14,216 bases of DNA. Source: JBBSEZ01 sp038239195. Its GTDB lineage: Bacteria; Planctomycetota; Planctomycetia; Gemmatales; Gemmataceae. The first letter of the stretch is position 1. Each line of letters starts with the position of its first letter. Location of the stretch: NCBI GenBank assembly GCA_038239195.1, contig JBBSEZ010000261.1:1-14216 (forward strand), read 5' to 3'. The notes under the pieces were generated by a model. That model searched no databases and was not told the DNA's origin. It saw only the letters and a list, made by a program, of their open reading frames with translations. Shown piece after piece: positions 1 through 7,482 of the stretch. The translations under genes and the position numbers were made by a program.

Positions 1-137
1 CAGAGCGTGAGGCATGGCTTCCTCGTGTTGTTGCGACCAACGACTCGGTCAGGACATCGCCACCAAGGTAGCAGAACAGCGCCAAACGGCCAAACTTTCG
101 GGCCGGGTGTCACGGCCAAACTTTCGGACCGCTGACA
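1..137 (-). mobile_element. Probable left end of an IS21-like insertion sequence (partial)
   Basis: Read on the minus strand, this stretch begins with TGTCAGCGG at 137 and carries two copies of a 16-bp direct repeat (plus-strand ACGGCCAAACTTTCGG at 86-101 and 112-127, starts 26 bp apart). It ends with a GAGGAAGCC ribosome-binding site before an ATG at 15 whose reading frame (MPHAL) runs off the window edge. IS21-family elements typically start with TG, have nested short direct repeats inside each terminus that bind the transposase, and begin istA one or two hundred bases inside the end. The layout fits that plan, with about 120 bp from tip to start codon. Only five codons are visible, so the transposase itself is not seen. 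The family assignment is inference; the repeats and start signal are seen directly. Confidence 0.42.
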
Positions 138-139
138 TC

Positions 140-183
140 TTTGCGAGGCCCACGCGGGAGGATGTCCGCGTGGGCCTCGCAAA
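140..183 (-). terminator. Perfect 18-bp hairpin downstream of the AAA+ ATPase gene
   Basis: The left arm TTTGCGAGGCCCACGCGG (140-157) and right arm CCGCGTGGGCCTCGCAAA (166-183) are exact reverse complements around an 8-base loop (158-165). The hairpin lies 13 bp beyond the stop codon of the minus-strand ATPase gene, where a transcript end is expected. No U-run follows the stem on either strand, so it is not a textbook intrinsic terminator. It may act as a transcript-end stabiliser or a Rho-assisted terminator. It also lies only 2 bp from the putative IS end. Confidence 0.5.
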
Positions 184-196
184 GCCTCGGCCCACC

Positions 197-1507
197 CTAC
201 GCACGAATCGGCTCGAGGTTGCGCTTGCTCAACACCTCCTCCAACGGCCTGGCCCAGCGCGGCCCCACCTGCTTCAAGAACGCCCCCAGCCCCGTCATCG
301 CCCCGCGGTCCTTGCGCAGTTCCACGAGCTTCGGGTGCTTGTCGAGGTGCCGGCACAGCGCGCCGACCAACAGCTCCACGCGATGCTTGCGGGTCGGCTC
401 GCTTGCCCAGCGCGCCACCTGCTGCGCGATCGTGCTGCCGGGATAGCCCCCGTGCAACACGTCCTTCGGCTGCACGTTCAGCAGCGTTGCGGCGATGGGA
501 TTGTCGCCCACGGCCTTTTGCAGCGCCTCGCGCCCGTCGCCCGGCAAGTCCACGATCAGCCGGTCGAACGCCTCCAGGCTGAACGCCTTGTTGCCCACCG
601 CCTGGTTCAGCGCCGGCCCGTCCACCAGCCCGAGGACGTGGTAGACGATCTGGTCGAGCATGTCGGTGCGCCCCTCCCTGGCGCAGCGCTGCACCTCCTG
701 CTGTAGCGCCGCGTCCTGGTGGTAGGCCGTCAGCAGCCGGCGCAGGTCGAGCCCGCCCAGCGCCTCGATGCCCTTCATCGCCTCCAGCAGCAATTCCACC
801 CAGGCGGGGGCGAGATACCCGCCGAGGGCGGCCTCCATCAGGCGGGCGTTGCGCGCCTCTTCAGGGCGCAGCGACCTCAGCAGGTCGGAAACGTAGGTCC
901 AGGTGCGCGGGGGCGTGCCGTCGAGGAAGCGCTCGTGGTGGCGGGCCAGCTCCAGCACGGCGGGGTGCGTCGCGTTCTCCTCGGCCCACGCCAGCCATGC
1001 CTTGCGGTCGGCGCGCACGACCAGTTCGAGGAAGCGGGCGCGCAGGGCCGGGTCGAGCGGCGTCACCTGATACTCGTCGTCCTCGGGGTTGATGGCGGCG
1101 CACGCCGACCAGCCGGGGGGCAACTCGTACTCGTGCAGCCGCCGGGCCGTCAGGAGCTGCAAGGCCGGTTGCTGGATGTAGCGCTCGGCGCGGTTGAGCT
1201 CTTCGAGCATCAGAATGCCCTCCCCGTCGCGCGGCAAGATCGAGGGCGGGGCGTAGGTGGTTCGGCCGTCGAGGACGACGGGCAGGCCGACGAGGTCGGG
1301 CGGCTCCAGCAGGCTGAGGTCGAGGACGACGCGGCCGATGCCGAGCTCGCGGGCGACCTGGGCGACCAGCTCGCTCTTGCCGATGCCCGTGGGCCCTTCG
1401 AGCAGCACCGGCTTGCGCGCCCGGTAGGCGACCGCCAGCACTTCCTTGACGCGGGGCCCCAAAGGAAGCGAAACCGTTTCGCGCTTGCCGGTTCTGGTCT
1501 TGCCCAT
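197..1507 (-). CDS. MoxR/dynein-type AAA+ ATPase
   Basis: A 436-residue cytoplasmic ATPase. The Walker A motif GPTGIGKS is at residues 38-45, Walker B ILMLEELN at 98-105, a sensor-1-like Asn at 140 (AAINPEDD), and an arginine-bearing LDPALRARF segment at 151-159 typical of the AAA_5/MoxR group. The remaining 270 residues are helical and not recognised as a separate domain. Family members work as chaperone-like ATPases that remodel or load metal centres into partners, usually with a von Willebrand factor A protein encoded next door. No such gene is visible here: the downstream side reaches a hairpin and a probable IS end after less than 100 bp. The ATG at 1507 gives full N-terminal coverage and has a weak purine-rich AGGGGGCGAG upstream. 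The gene is divergent from the permease gene, with 211 bp between starts. Substrate unknown. Confidence 0.88.
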   Translation of the reverse strand: MGKTRTGKRETVSLPLGPRVKEVLAVAYRARKPVLLEGPTGIGKSELVAQVARELGIGRVVLDLSLLEPPDLVGLPVVLDGRTTYAPPSILPRDGEGILMLEELNRAERYIQQPALQLLTARRLHEYELPPGWSACAAINPEDDEYQVTPLDPALRARFLELVVRADRKAWLAWAEENATHPAVLELARHHERFLDGTPPRTWTYVSDLLRSLRPEEARNARLMEAALGGYLAPAWVELLLEAMKGIEALGGLDLRRLLTAYHQDAALQQEVQRCAREGRTDMLDQIVYHVLGLVDGPALNQAVGNKAFSLEAFDRLIVDLPGDGREALQKAVGDNPIAATLLNVQPKDVLHGGYPGSTIAQQVARWASEPTRKHRVELLVGALCRHLDKHPKLVELRKDRGAMTGLGAFLKQVGPRWARPLEEVLSKRNLEPIRA

Positions 1508-1718
1508 TGCCCGCTCGCCCCCTGGACCGCACCTCGGGCCGGACGCGCGGCCCTCGATTTATGATACGAGCCGGGCCTCGATCTCTTGCACGCCAGGGCG
1601 GCCCGCGGGCTCGTTTTTCGCGGGGGAGGGGTTTGCCCTTCCGCCCGCGCTCGCGCGCCTGCTACGCTGAACCCAATGGATTGCCCCACGGAGGGGCGCC
1701 CGCACGAGCAGACCCACC

Positions 1719-2927
1719 TTGCGCTTCCGCCTGTCGCTGTTGATGTTCCTGCAATGGGCCCTCCCCGGCTCCCTGCTCCCGCTCTACTCGGTCCACCTCA
1801 AGCGCCTGGGCTTCGGCGACCTCGACGTGGCCGGCTGCTGCGCCACCCAGGCCATCGCCACGCTGCTCTCCGCCCTCGTCGCCGGGCAGGTCGCCGACCG
1901 CTGGGTGTCGGCCGAGCGCGCCATCGCCGTCTGTGCCCTCCTCGCCGGGCTCGACCTCTGGCTGCTCGCCGAATTGACCTCTCCACTCGCCGTCTTCGCC
2001 GCCACGCTGGTGTTCTGGCTGCTGACGGGGCCGCTGCTGGTCATCGGCACGACCGTTTGCTTCGCGCACCTTCCCGACCCTGAAAGCCAGTTCGCCGGGG
2101 CGCGCCTCTGGGGCACGGTCGGCTGGATGACGACGGGCTGGCTGCTCGGCTACTGGCTGGCGAGCCCGGCCTGGCTGGGGGCCTGGTATGCCCTCGTTCG
2201 GCCGCATGCCCCCCACGCCGATCTGGCCGACGTTTTCCGCATCGGCGGGCTGATCGGCTTCGCCCTGTCCGGCTACGCGCTGACGCTGCCGCCGACCCCG
2301 CCGCGCCGGGGCCTCACGCCGACGGGGCGCTTCCTGGCCCCCCTGGCGGCGCTCGAGCTGCTGCGCGGCTGGCGGCTCGCCGTCTACTCGGTGTGCGTGC
2401 TGGGGACGTGCGTGACGTTTCCCTTCACGACGCAGAACACGCCGCTGCTCTTGCAGGAACTGGGCGTGGCCCAGGAGTGGCTGGGGCCGACGCTGACCCT
2501 GGCCCAGGGGGCCGAGGTGCTATCGCTGGCCCTGCTGCCAATGCTGCTGGGGCGCTTTGGGGTGCGCGGCACCATGCTCCTGGGGCTGACGGCGTGGGCG
2601 CTGGCGATGAGCGTGCTGTCGTGGGGCGGGCCGCTGGGCCTGGTGGTGGCATCGCAGGTGCTCAACGGGCTTTTCGTGGCCGGCTTTTTGGTCGCGGGGC
2701 AGATGTTCCTCAACGACCAGGCCACGGGCGATTTGCGGACCAGCGTGCAGGGGCTGTTCAGCTTCGTCAACGGGGCGGGGCTCCTCGTCGGCAACCTGCT
2801 CGCGGGCTGGCTGCGCGCCTCCACGGGCGGCGATCTGGGGCACACGTTCGCGGTCGGGGCGGCCATCACGACGGGGCTGTTGCTGGTGTTCCTCGTCGGG
2901 TTCCGCGAGCAGACGGCGCGGGCGTGA
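1719..2927 (+). CDS. MFS permease, nucleoside:H+ symporter (NupG/XapB) type
   Basis: A 402-residue inner-membrane protein with about twelve hydrophobic segments. It matches the remembered pattern of E. coli NupG at several places: an N-terminus of type LxLLxFLQW, VADRWVSAE after the second segment, RLWGTVGW near residue 130, a SQISET-like AQGAEVLSLALLP, and a late DLRTSVQGLFSFVNGAG loop. These suggest proton-coupled uptake of nucleosides or a related small solute; the substrate is inferred from family only. The start is uncertain. TTG at 1719 is chosen because the resulting N-terminus aligns with NupG; an in-frame ATG lies at 1743 (residue 9), and a frame stop at 1668 bounds any extension. 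The only good Shine-Dalgarno-like run (GGAGGGG, 1690-1696) is far upstream. The gene converges on the next one with a single base between stop codons. Confidence 0.85.
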   Translation: MRFRLSLLMFLQWALPGSLLPLYSVHLKRLGFGDLDVAGCCATQAIATLLSALVAGQVADRWVSAERAIAVCALLAGLDLWLLAELTSPLAVFAATLVFWLLTGPLLVIGTTVCFAHLPDPESQFAGARLWGTVGWMTTGWLLGYWLASPAWLGAWYALVRPHAPHADLADVFRIGGLIGFALSGYALTLPPTPPRRGLTPTGRFLAPLAALELLRGWRLAVYSVCVLGTCVTFPFTTQNTPLLLQELGVAQEWLGPTLTLAQGAEVLSLALLPMLLGRFGVRGTMLLGLTAWALAMSVLSWGGPLGLVVASQVLNGLFVAGFLVAGQMFLNDQATGDLRTSVQGLFSFVNGAGLLVGNLLAGWLRASTGGDLGHTFAVGAAITTGLLLVFLVGFREQTARA

Positions 2928-2928
2928 G

Positions 2929-3291
2929 TCAGGCGGTTACGCGCTCCTCCGGCGGCCCGGCAAAGTCAGCGCGGGCGGCATCGACGACGGTGTCGATCTG
3001 TCCTTCCATCGTGACGAGGAAGGTGCCCCCGTCGATGACGCAGGTGCGTACTTGGCGGGCGAAGGCCGGGTTAGCGAGCAACGACTGTTCTCCGGCAAGG
3101 TCGCGCACGCGGCCGCTCATCACCACGACTCCCCATTCGCGGTCGGCTCGCGAGGGAGCATCAGGCGCCCCTCCCCAGAACATCAGCATACGCCCGTCAT
3201 CGAGCCGGTAGGAGATCTGCCACGTGCCGGTGCAGAGAGCGTCTTGCCAATCGGGAACTCGGTAGAGGGACATCGGCAACTCCGGGGTCAT
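2929..3291 (-). CDS. Hypothetical protein, 120 residues
   Basis: Not recognised. It encodes a soluble, mixed-charge protein with several short hydrophobic stretches (for example RMLMFWGG and WGVVVMSG), no signal peptide and no membrane span, suggesting a small beta-rich fold. It starts 25 bp after the NHL-repeat gene on the same strand and is probably co-transcribed with it. Two starts are possible: ATG at 3291 (GAGG eight bases upstream) and ATG at 3273, residue 7 (GGAG six bases upstream, an equally good signal). Its stop is 1 bp from the stop of the convergent permease gene. It is held as real because of the ribosome-binding sites, the tight spacing and the absence of a better gene on the other strand. 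No function can be assigned. Confidence 0.65.
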   Translation of the reverse strand: MTPELPMSLYRVPDWQDALCTGTWQISYRLDDGRMLMFWGGAPDAPSRADREWGVVVMSGRVRDLAGEQSLLANPAFARQVRTCVIDGGTFLVTMEGQIDTVVDAARADFAGPPEERVTA

Positions 3292-3316
3292 CGTGGCGGC
3301 CTCACCACATCGCCCG

Positions 3317-4402
3317 TCACGGCCTCACCCGCCGCACCCGATGGTTTTCGCTATCGGCGATGTACAACGTCCCCTTCCCGTCCAGCACGCACCCGTGCGG
3401 CCGGCCCAGCCCAGCCTTCCGCGCATCGCCGCCGTCCCCGCCCGGGCCGCGCCGGCCGCCCGCCACCGTCGTCACGCGCAACGTCTTCACGTCGATCTTG
3501 CGCACCGAGTGGTTCTCCGTATCGACCACGTAGACGTTCCCCGCCGCGTCGCAGCGGATCGCCTTGGGCCCGTTGAAGGTCGCCAGCGACGTCGGCCCGT
3601 CCGCCTTGCCGCGCGCCCCCGTCCCGGCGAGCGTGGTGATGGTCCCCACCGCATCGACCTTGCGGACCGCGTTCCCCTCGCGCTCGCAAACGTACGTGTT
3701 GCCGCGCCCATCGACGCACACCGCCCGCGCTCCGTGAATCAGCGCCTTCGTCGCGAGGCCGCCGTCGCCCAGGGCCTTGCGGTCGATCTTCCCCTTGCGC
3801 CGGCCGGTCCCGGCGAACGTCGCGATGGTTCCGCTCTCGAGGTCCAACCGGCGCACGCGCCAGTCGCCGACGTCGGCAATCAGCAGCCCGCCCTTGCCGT
3901 CGAGGCAGCAATCGTTCGGCTCGACCATCTGCGCCTTCGTCGCCAGCCCGCCGTCGCCCGAATGTCCCTTCAACCCCGTCCCCGCCACGGTGCGAATCGT
4001 CCCCGTCTTGCCCTCGACGCGCCGGACCACCGCGTTGAGCCGATCGACGACGTAGAGGTCGCCCTCCGGCGCGACGGCGACGGCATAGGGCTCGTTGAAT
4101 TTTGCCTTAATAGCGGGCCCGTTATCTCCGTCATAGCCCTTCCGCCCGCAGCCGGCGACGGTGGAGATGAGCCCGCACTTGCGCTCGACCTTGCGCACGC
4201 AGTGGTTGAGCGCCTCGGCGACGTAGAGGTTGCCGTCGCGGTCGAGGTCGCAGTGGAACGGGTCGTTGAGCGTCGCCTTCGTGGCGGGGCCGCCGTCGCC
4301 CGAATGGCCGCGCTCGCCCGTGCCCGCCACGGTGTCGATGGTGGCGGCGCCGAGGGCGGCGGAGAGACACGCCAGGATTAGCAAGGTCAGAGTGGTGCGC
4401 AT
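3317..4402 (-). CDS. Secreted NHL-repeat beta-propeller protein
   Basis: A 361-residue protein with an N-terminal signal peptide (hydrophobic residues 5-20, likely cut near ALGAA). Six repeats of about 50-58 residues then fill the rest. Each opens with a strand of type TIxTVAGTG, continues with a GDGG-ATKA loop and a P-x-A-V-x-D-GNLYVAD strand, and closes with N-x-VRKV. This is the classic NHL pattern and predicts a single six-bladed propeller with no extra catalytic domain. NHL propellers usually bind ligands or protein partners; a few act as lyases, but no such catalytic motif is evident. ATG at 4402 is preceded by GGAGG (4412-4416) at nine bases. The gene is divergent from the large kinase gene, with 170 bp between starts, and is followed at 25 bp by a small unknown gene. 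Export to the periplasm or cell surface is inferred from the signal peptide. Confidence 0.9.
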   Translation of the reverse strand: MRTTLTLLILACLSAALGAATIDTVAGTGERGHSGDGGPATKATLNDPFHCDLDRDGNLYVAEALNHCVRKVERKCGLISTVAGCGRKGYDGDNGPAIKAKFNEPYAVAVAPEGDLYVVDRLNAVVRRVEGKTGTIRTVAGTGLKGHSGDGGLATKAQMVEPNDCCLDGKGGLLIADVGDWRVRRLDLESGTIATFAGTGRRKGKIDRKALGDGGLATKALIHGARAVCVDGRGNTYVCEREGNAVRKVDAVGTITTLAGTGARGKADGPTSLATFNGPKAIRCDAAGNVYVVDTENHSVRKIDVKTLRVTTVAGGRRGPGGDGGDARKAGLGRPHGCVLDGKGTLYIADSENHRVRRVRP

Positions 4403-4498
4403 GGGCCGGTGCCTCCGAAAACGGGGCGGGGGCAGGACGTATTCCCTGGGAGGATCGTACCGGCGCTGGCTCGCGCCCGCCAGCCTGTCCCCCGCCGA

Positions 4499-4528
4499 TT
4501 GCGACCTCGCCCTTCTCCTGCGTATGAT
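4499..4528 (+). promoter_or_regulatory. Putative sigma70-type promoter of the kinase gene
   Basis: TTGCGA (4499-4504) and TATGAT (4523-4528) are separated by 18 bp. They match the -35 and -10 consensus at four and five of six positions. A start of transcription near 4535 would leave a leader of about 38 bases before the kinase start codon. The call is by eye. Confidence 0.4.
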
Positions 4529-4572
4529 GTACCAGCGGGCCGCCCCCCGCGCCTTCTGCCGGAGGCCCCCTC

Positions 4573-7320
4573 ATGTCTCGGATGCGCACGTGGCTGAAGT
4601 GCATTGGCGAGGCCTTCAAGGCCAACGCCGTCAAGGCCCTGGCTCACTTCGTGCCGTTTGGCGAGCCGGTCTACGACATCGCCTCCGACGCCTGGAAGCG
4701 CATTCGCGAGCGCCAGGCCGAGCTGGACGGGCGCGCCGCGTTGCAAGAGATGGCCCAGGCGACGCCCGCCGAGGCCCGGGCCGAGGCGGCCAGCGTGGCG
4801 CGCGAGGTCGCCGCCGACCAGCCGCACGACGTCCAGCTCGCCCTGGAGTTTTACCTCTCCCAGGTCCCCGCGGCCGTCCGCAAATCGCTCCGCCGGCCTG
4901 CCGACCCGAGCGGCGCGACGGTGCCCGCCGGGCTGCGGCTCGAGGGGCCGCGCGACCTGGTGCCGATGCTCCCGACGCGCCTGCCGCGCTTCAAGCCGGG
5001 CGACCGCCCCGCCGGCATCGGCGACTGGGAGCTGGAAGAACTGCTCGGCGTCGGCGGCTTCGGCGAGGTGTGGCGAGCCCGCAACCTCTACCTGGCCGCG
5101 CCCGTCGCGCTGAAGTTCTGCCTCGACGCCGCCACCGCCGACGCGCTGCGCCACGAGGCCAAACTGCTGGGCCGCGTGATGAGCCAGGGCACCCACCCCG
5201 GCATCGTGCGCCTGCTGGACACGCACCTGGGCATCGACCCGCCGTGTCTCAAATACGAGTACGTCGAGGGCGGCGACCTCGCCGGGCTGGTCCGCGACTG
5301 GCCGGCCCTGCCGCGCGGCCCCAGCGCCGAGGCGCGCTCGCGGGTGCTGCTCCAGCTCGCCGAGATCGTCGGCCACGCTCACCGGCTGGGCCCGGCCATC
5401 GTTCACCGCGACCTCAAGCCGGCCAACATCCTCGTTGTGGGCCAGGAGCCAGGGGCCAACAAAGAGGGGAAGGCTCGGTCTTCCCTCGCCCCGACGTTGA
5501 AGGTGACCGACTTCGGCATCGGCGGGATCGTCGCCCGGCAGGCCTTGAACCAGGCGAACCGCTTCACCTCGACCGGCGGCGAACTGGTGACGGCGCTGCG
5601 CGGGTCGCACACGCCGCTCTACGCCTCGCCGCAGCAGATGCGCGGCGAGCCCGCCGACCCGCGCGACGACGTTCACGCGCTCGGCGTCATCTGGTATCAG
5701 GTGCTCGCCGGCAACATCGGTGACGGCGTCCCGCCCGACTGGCGCGACGACCTCAAAGACGCTGGCGTCGAGGCTCGGTTCCTCGACCTGCTCGGCGCGT
5801 GCGTCGCCTCGCGCCCCGAGCGCCGGCCCCTCGACGCCGCCGCCCTGGCCGAGCGCCTCGGCGACCTGCTCAAGCGCGCCGCGCCGCCCCCGCCGACCCC
5901 GCTCCCGGTGTCGATACCGCTGCCACCGCCGCCGCCCTCTTTCGGGCGCACCGTGGTGGTGGCCAAGGCCGGCCAGGCCGACTTCCGCAGCATCGGCGAG
6001 GCCATCCGCGAGGCGCGGCCGGGCACGCGCGTTCTGGTGCGGCCCGGCACCTACGCGGAGGCGCTGGTTTTGAACAAGGCGATCGAAATCGTCGGCGACG
6101 GGCCCGCGGACGCGATCGTCGTCGAGGCGACGACGGGCGATTGCGTGCTGATGCAGACGGAGGAGGCCATCGTGCGCGGGCTGACGCTGCGCGGGCGGGC
6201 CGGATCGCGCGGGGCCAAGTTCTTCGCCATCGACGTGCCGCAAGGCAGGCTGCTGCTGGAGAACTGCGACATAAGCAACGACTCGCTGGCGTGCCTGGCC
6301 ATTCACGGGCCAATGGCCAACCCGACGGTACGGAACTGCCGCATCCACGACAGCAAGGACGGCGGGGGCGTGTTCGTCTTCGACCGGGGCCGCGGCATCA
6401 TCGAGAAGTGCGACGTCTTCCGCAACCACCTGGCGGGGGTCGAGGCGCGCGAGGGGTCGGCGCCGATCGTGCGCGGTTGCACCATCCGCGACAACGAAAA
6501 CGGGGGCGGGGCGCTGTTCGGGTTGGACGCGCGCGGCGTCGTCGAGGATTGCGACGTCTTCGGCAACCAGCTCGCCGGCATCGAGATCAAGAAGCAGGCC
6601 GACCCGGTCGTGAGGCACTGCAAGGTGCGCGACGGCAAGCAGAGCGGGGTCTACGTCCACGAGAACGGCAAGGGAACGATCGAGGGCTGCGAGATCGCGG
6701 GCAACCACAACATGGGCCTGCGCATCAAGGATGGCGGGGCACCGGTCGTGCGCAACTGCACCATCCGCGACAGCAAGCAGAACGGCGTGTACGTCCACGA
6801 GCACGGGCTGGGGACGATCGAGAACTGCGACGTCTTCCAGAACGAGAAGGCGGGCGTGAAGATCGAGGAGGGAGGCAACCCGACAGTGCGCGGGTGCAAG
6901 GTGCGCGACGGCAAGAGCAACGGCGTGTTCGTGAGCAAGGACGGACTGGGGACCATCGAGAACTGCGACGTCTTCGCCAACCAGCTCCCCGGCGTGGGCA
7001 TCAACGAGAACGGGGCCCCGACGGTGCGCGGCTGCAAGGTCCACGACAACCACCAGGGCGGCGTCCACGTCTACGAGGGCGGTCGGGGGACGATCGTGGA
7101 CTGCGAGATCGCCGGGAACAAGTTCGCGGGCGTGACGATCATCGGCGGGGCCGACCCGACGGTGCGCGGTTGCCGCATCCACGGCAACGGCTACGAAGGG
7201 GTCTGGGTGTACGAGAACGGCCGCGGCACGGTGGAGGGGTGCGACCTCGCGGGCAACGGGCGTGGGGCGTGGGACGTGACGCCCGGCTGTCAGGTGATAC
7301 GGCGCGACAACCGGGAATGA
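4573..7320 (+). CDS. Ser/Thr protein kinase fused to a right-handed beta-helix repeat domain
   Basis: A 915-residue multidomain protein. Residues 1-120 form a helical, alanine-rich module that I recall from other planctomycete kinases; its role is unknown. Residues about 150-435 are a complete Hanks-type kinase: glycine loop GVGGFGEV (159-166), catalytic Lys181, helix-C Glu195, HRDLKPAN (278-285, Asp280), DFG (313-315) and SPQQM in place of APE (352-356). All catalytic residues are present, so it should be active. An insert of roughly 20 residues lies between HRDLKPAN and DFG. A proline-rich linker (437-457) leads to a right-handed beta-helix (about 460-905) like carbohydrate-binding or NosD-type solenoids; its last seven units repeat every 46 residues. 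There is no membrane span or signal peptide, so the helix should be cytoplasmic and may select substrates or partners. GGAGG (4561-4565) seven bases upstream supports this ATG. Divergent from the NHL gene. Confidence 0.93.
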   Translation: MSRMRTWLKCIGEAFKANAVKALAHFVPFGEPVYDIASDAWKRIRERQAELDGRAALQEMAQATPAEARAEAASVAREVAADQPHDVQLALEFYLSQVPAAVRKSLRRPADPSGATVPAGLRLEGPRDLVPMLPTRLPRFKPGDRPAGIGDWELEELLGVGGFGEVWRARNLYLAAPVALKFCLDAATADALRHEAKLLGRVMSQGTHPGIVRLLDTHLGIDPPCLKYEYVEGGDLAGLVRDWPALPRGPSAEARSRVLLQLAEIVGHAHRLGPAIVHRDLKPANILVVGQEPGANKEGKARSSLAPTLKVTDFGIGGIVARQALNQANRFTSTGGELVTALRGSHTPLYASPQQMRGEPADPRDDVHALGVIWYQVLAGNIGDGVPPDWRDDLKDAGVEARFLDLLGACVASRPERRPLDAAALAERLGDLLKRAAPPPPTPLPVSIPLPPPPPSFGRTVVVAKAGQADFRSIGEAIREARPGTRVLVRPGTYAEALVLNKAIEIVGDGPADAIVVEATTGDCVLMQTEEAIVRGLTLRGRAGSRGAKFFAIDVPQGRLLLENCDISNDSLACLAIHGPMANPTVRNCRIHDSKDGGGVFVFDRGRGIIEKCDVFRNHLAGVEAREGSAPIVRGCTIRDNENGGGALFGLDARGVVEDCDVFGNQLAGIEIKKQADPVVRHCKVRDGKQSGVYVHENGKGTIEGCEIAGNHNMGLRIKDGGAPVVRNCTIRDSKQNGVYVHEHGLGTIENCDVFQNEKAGVKIEEGGNPTVRGCKVRDGKSNGVFVSKDGLGTIENCDVFANQLPGVGINENGAPTVRGCKVHDNHQGGVHVYEGGRGTIVDCEIAGNKFAGVTIIGGADPTVRGCRIHGNGYEGVWVYENGRGTVEGCDLAGNGRGAWDVTPGCQVIRRDNRE
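6394..7258 (+). repeat. Tandem 138-bp coding repeat in the beta-helix domain
   Basis: Seven units each contain a landmark of type GTIExCDVxxN, with starts at 6394, 6535, 6673, 6811, 6949, 7087 and 7225. The last six are exactly 138 bp (46 residues) apart; the first interval is 141 bp. Each unit spells two beta-helix rungs, one of type PxVRGCKVRDxKxNGVYV and one of type GTIENCDVFxNxxAGV. Nucleotide similarity between units is high, for example around 6811 and 6949, which suggests recent duplication or gene conversion. Confidence 0.85.
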
Positions 7321-7405
7321 GGCGAGCGGGGGGGGATTACGCCCCCCTGTTAAAAGCGCATTCGACCGCGGCGCCTTCAACAGGGGGCTTACGCCCCCGC
7401 TCGCC
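7321..7405. repeat. G/C-run palindromic repeat (MITE- or REP-like)
   Basis: Two arms, 7321-7351 and 7379-7405, are imperfect inverted copies (GGCGAGCGGGGG at one outer end, CCCCGCTCGCC at the other, with CTGTT/AACAG at the inner ends) around a 27-base centre. Each arm can also fold on itself: a run of G, then ATTAC or TTAC, then a run of C. The structure starts immediately after the kinase stop codon. It looks like an interspersed extragenic repeat that could also act as a transcript end. Copy number cannot be seen from one window. Confidence 0.6.
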
Positions 7406-7482
7406 AACCCATCCCCGCGCCGATACCTTAACCGGCAACGCCTTCTCCCCCACCCGGGCCCCGAAAATGGGAGGTCTCTCCG

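Noticed and set aside
1560..1566. TATGATA, a possible -10 box on either strand between the ATPase and permease genes
   Set aside because: I could not find a convincing -35 element at 16-18 bp on either strand.
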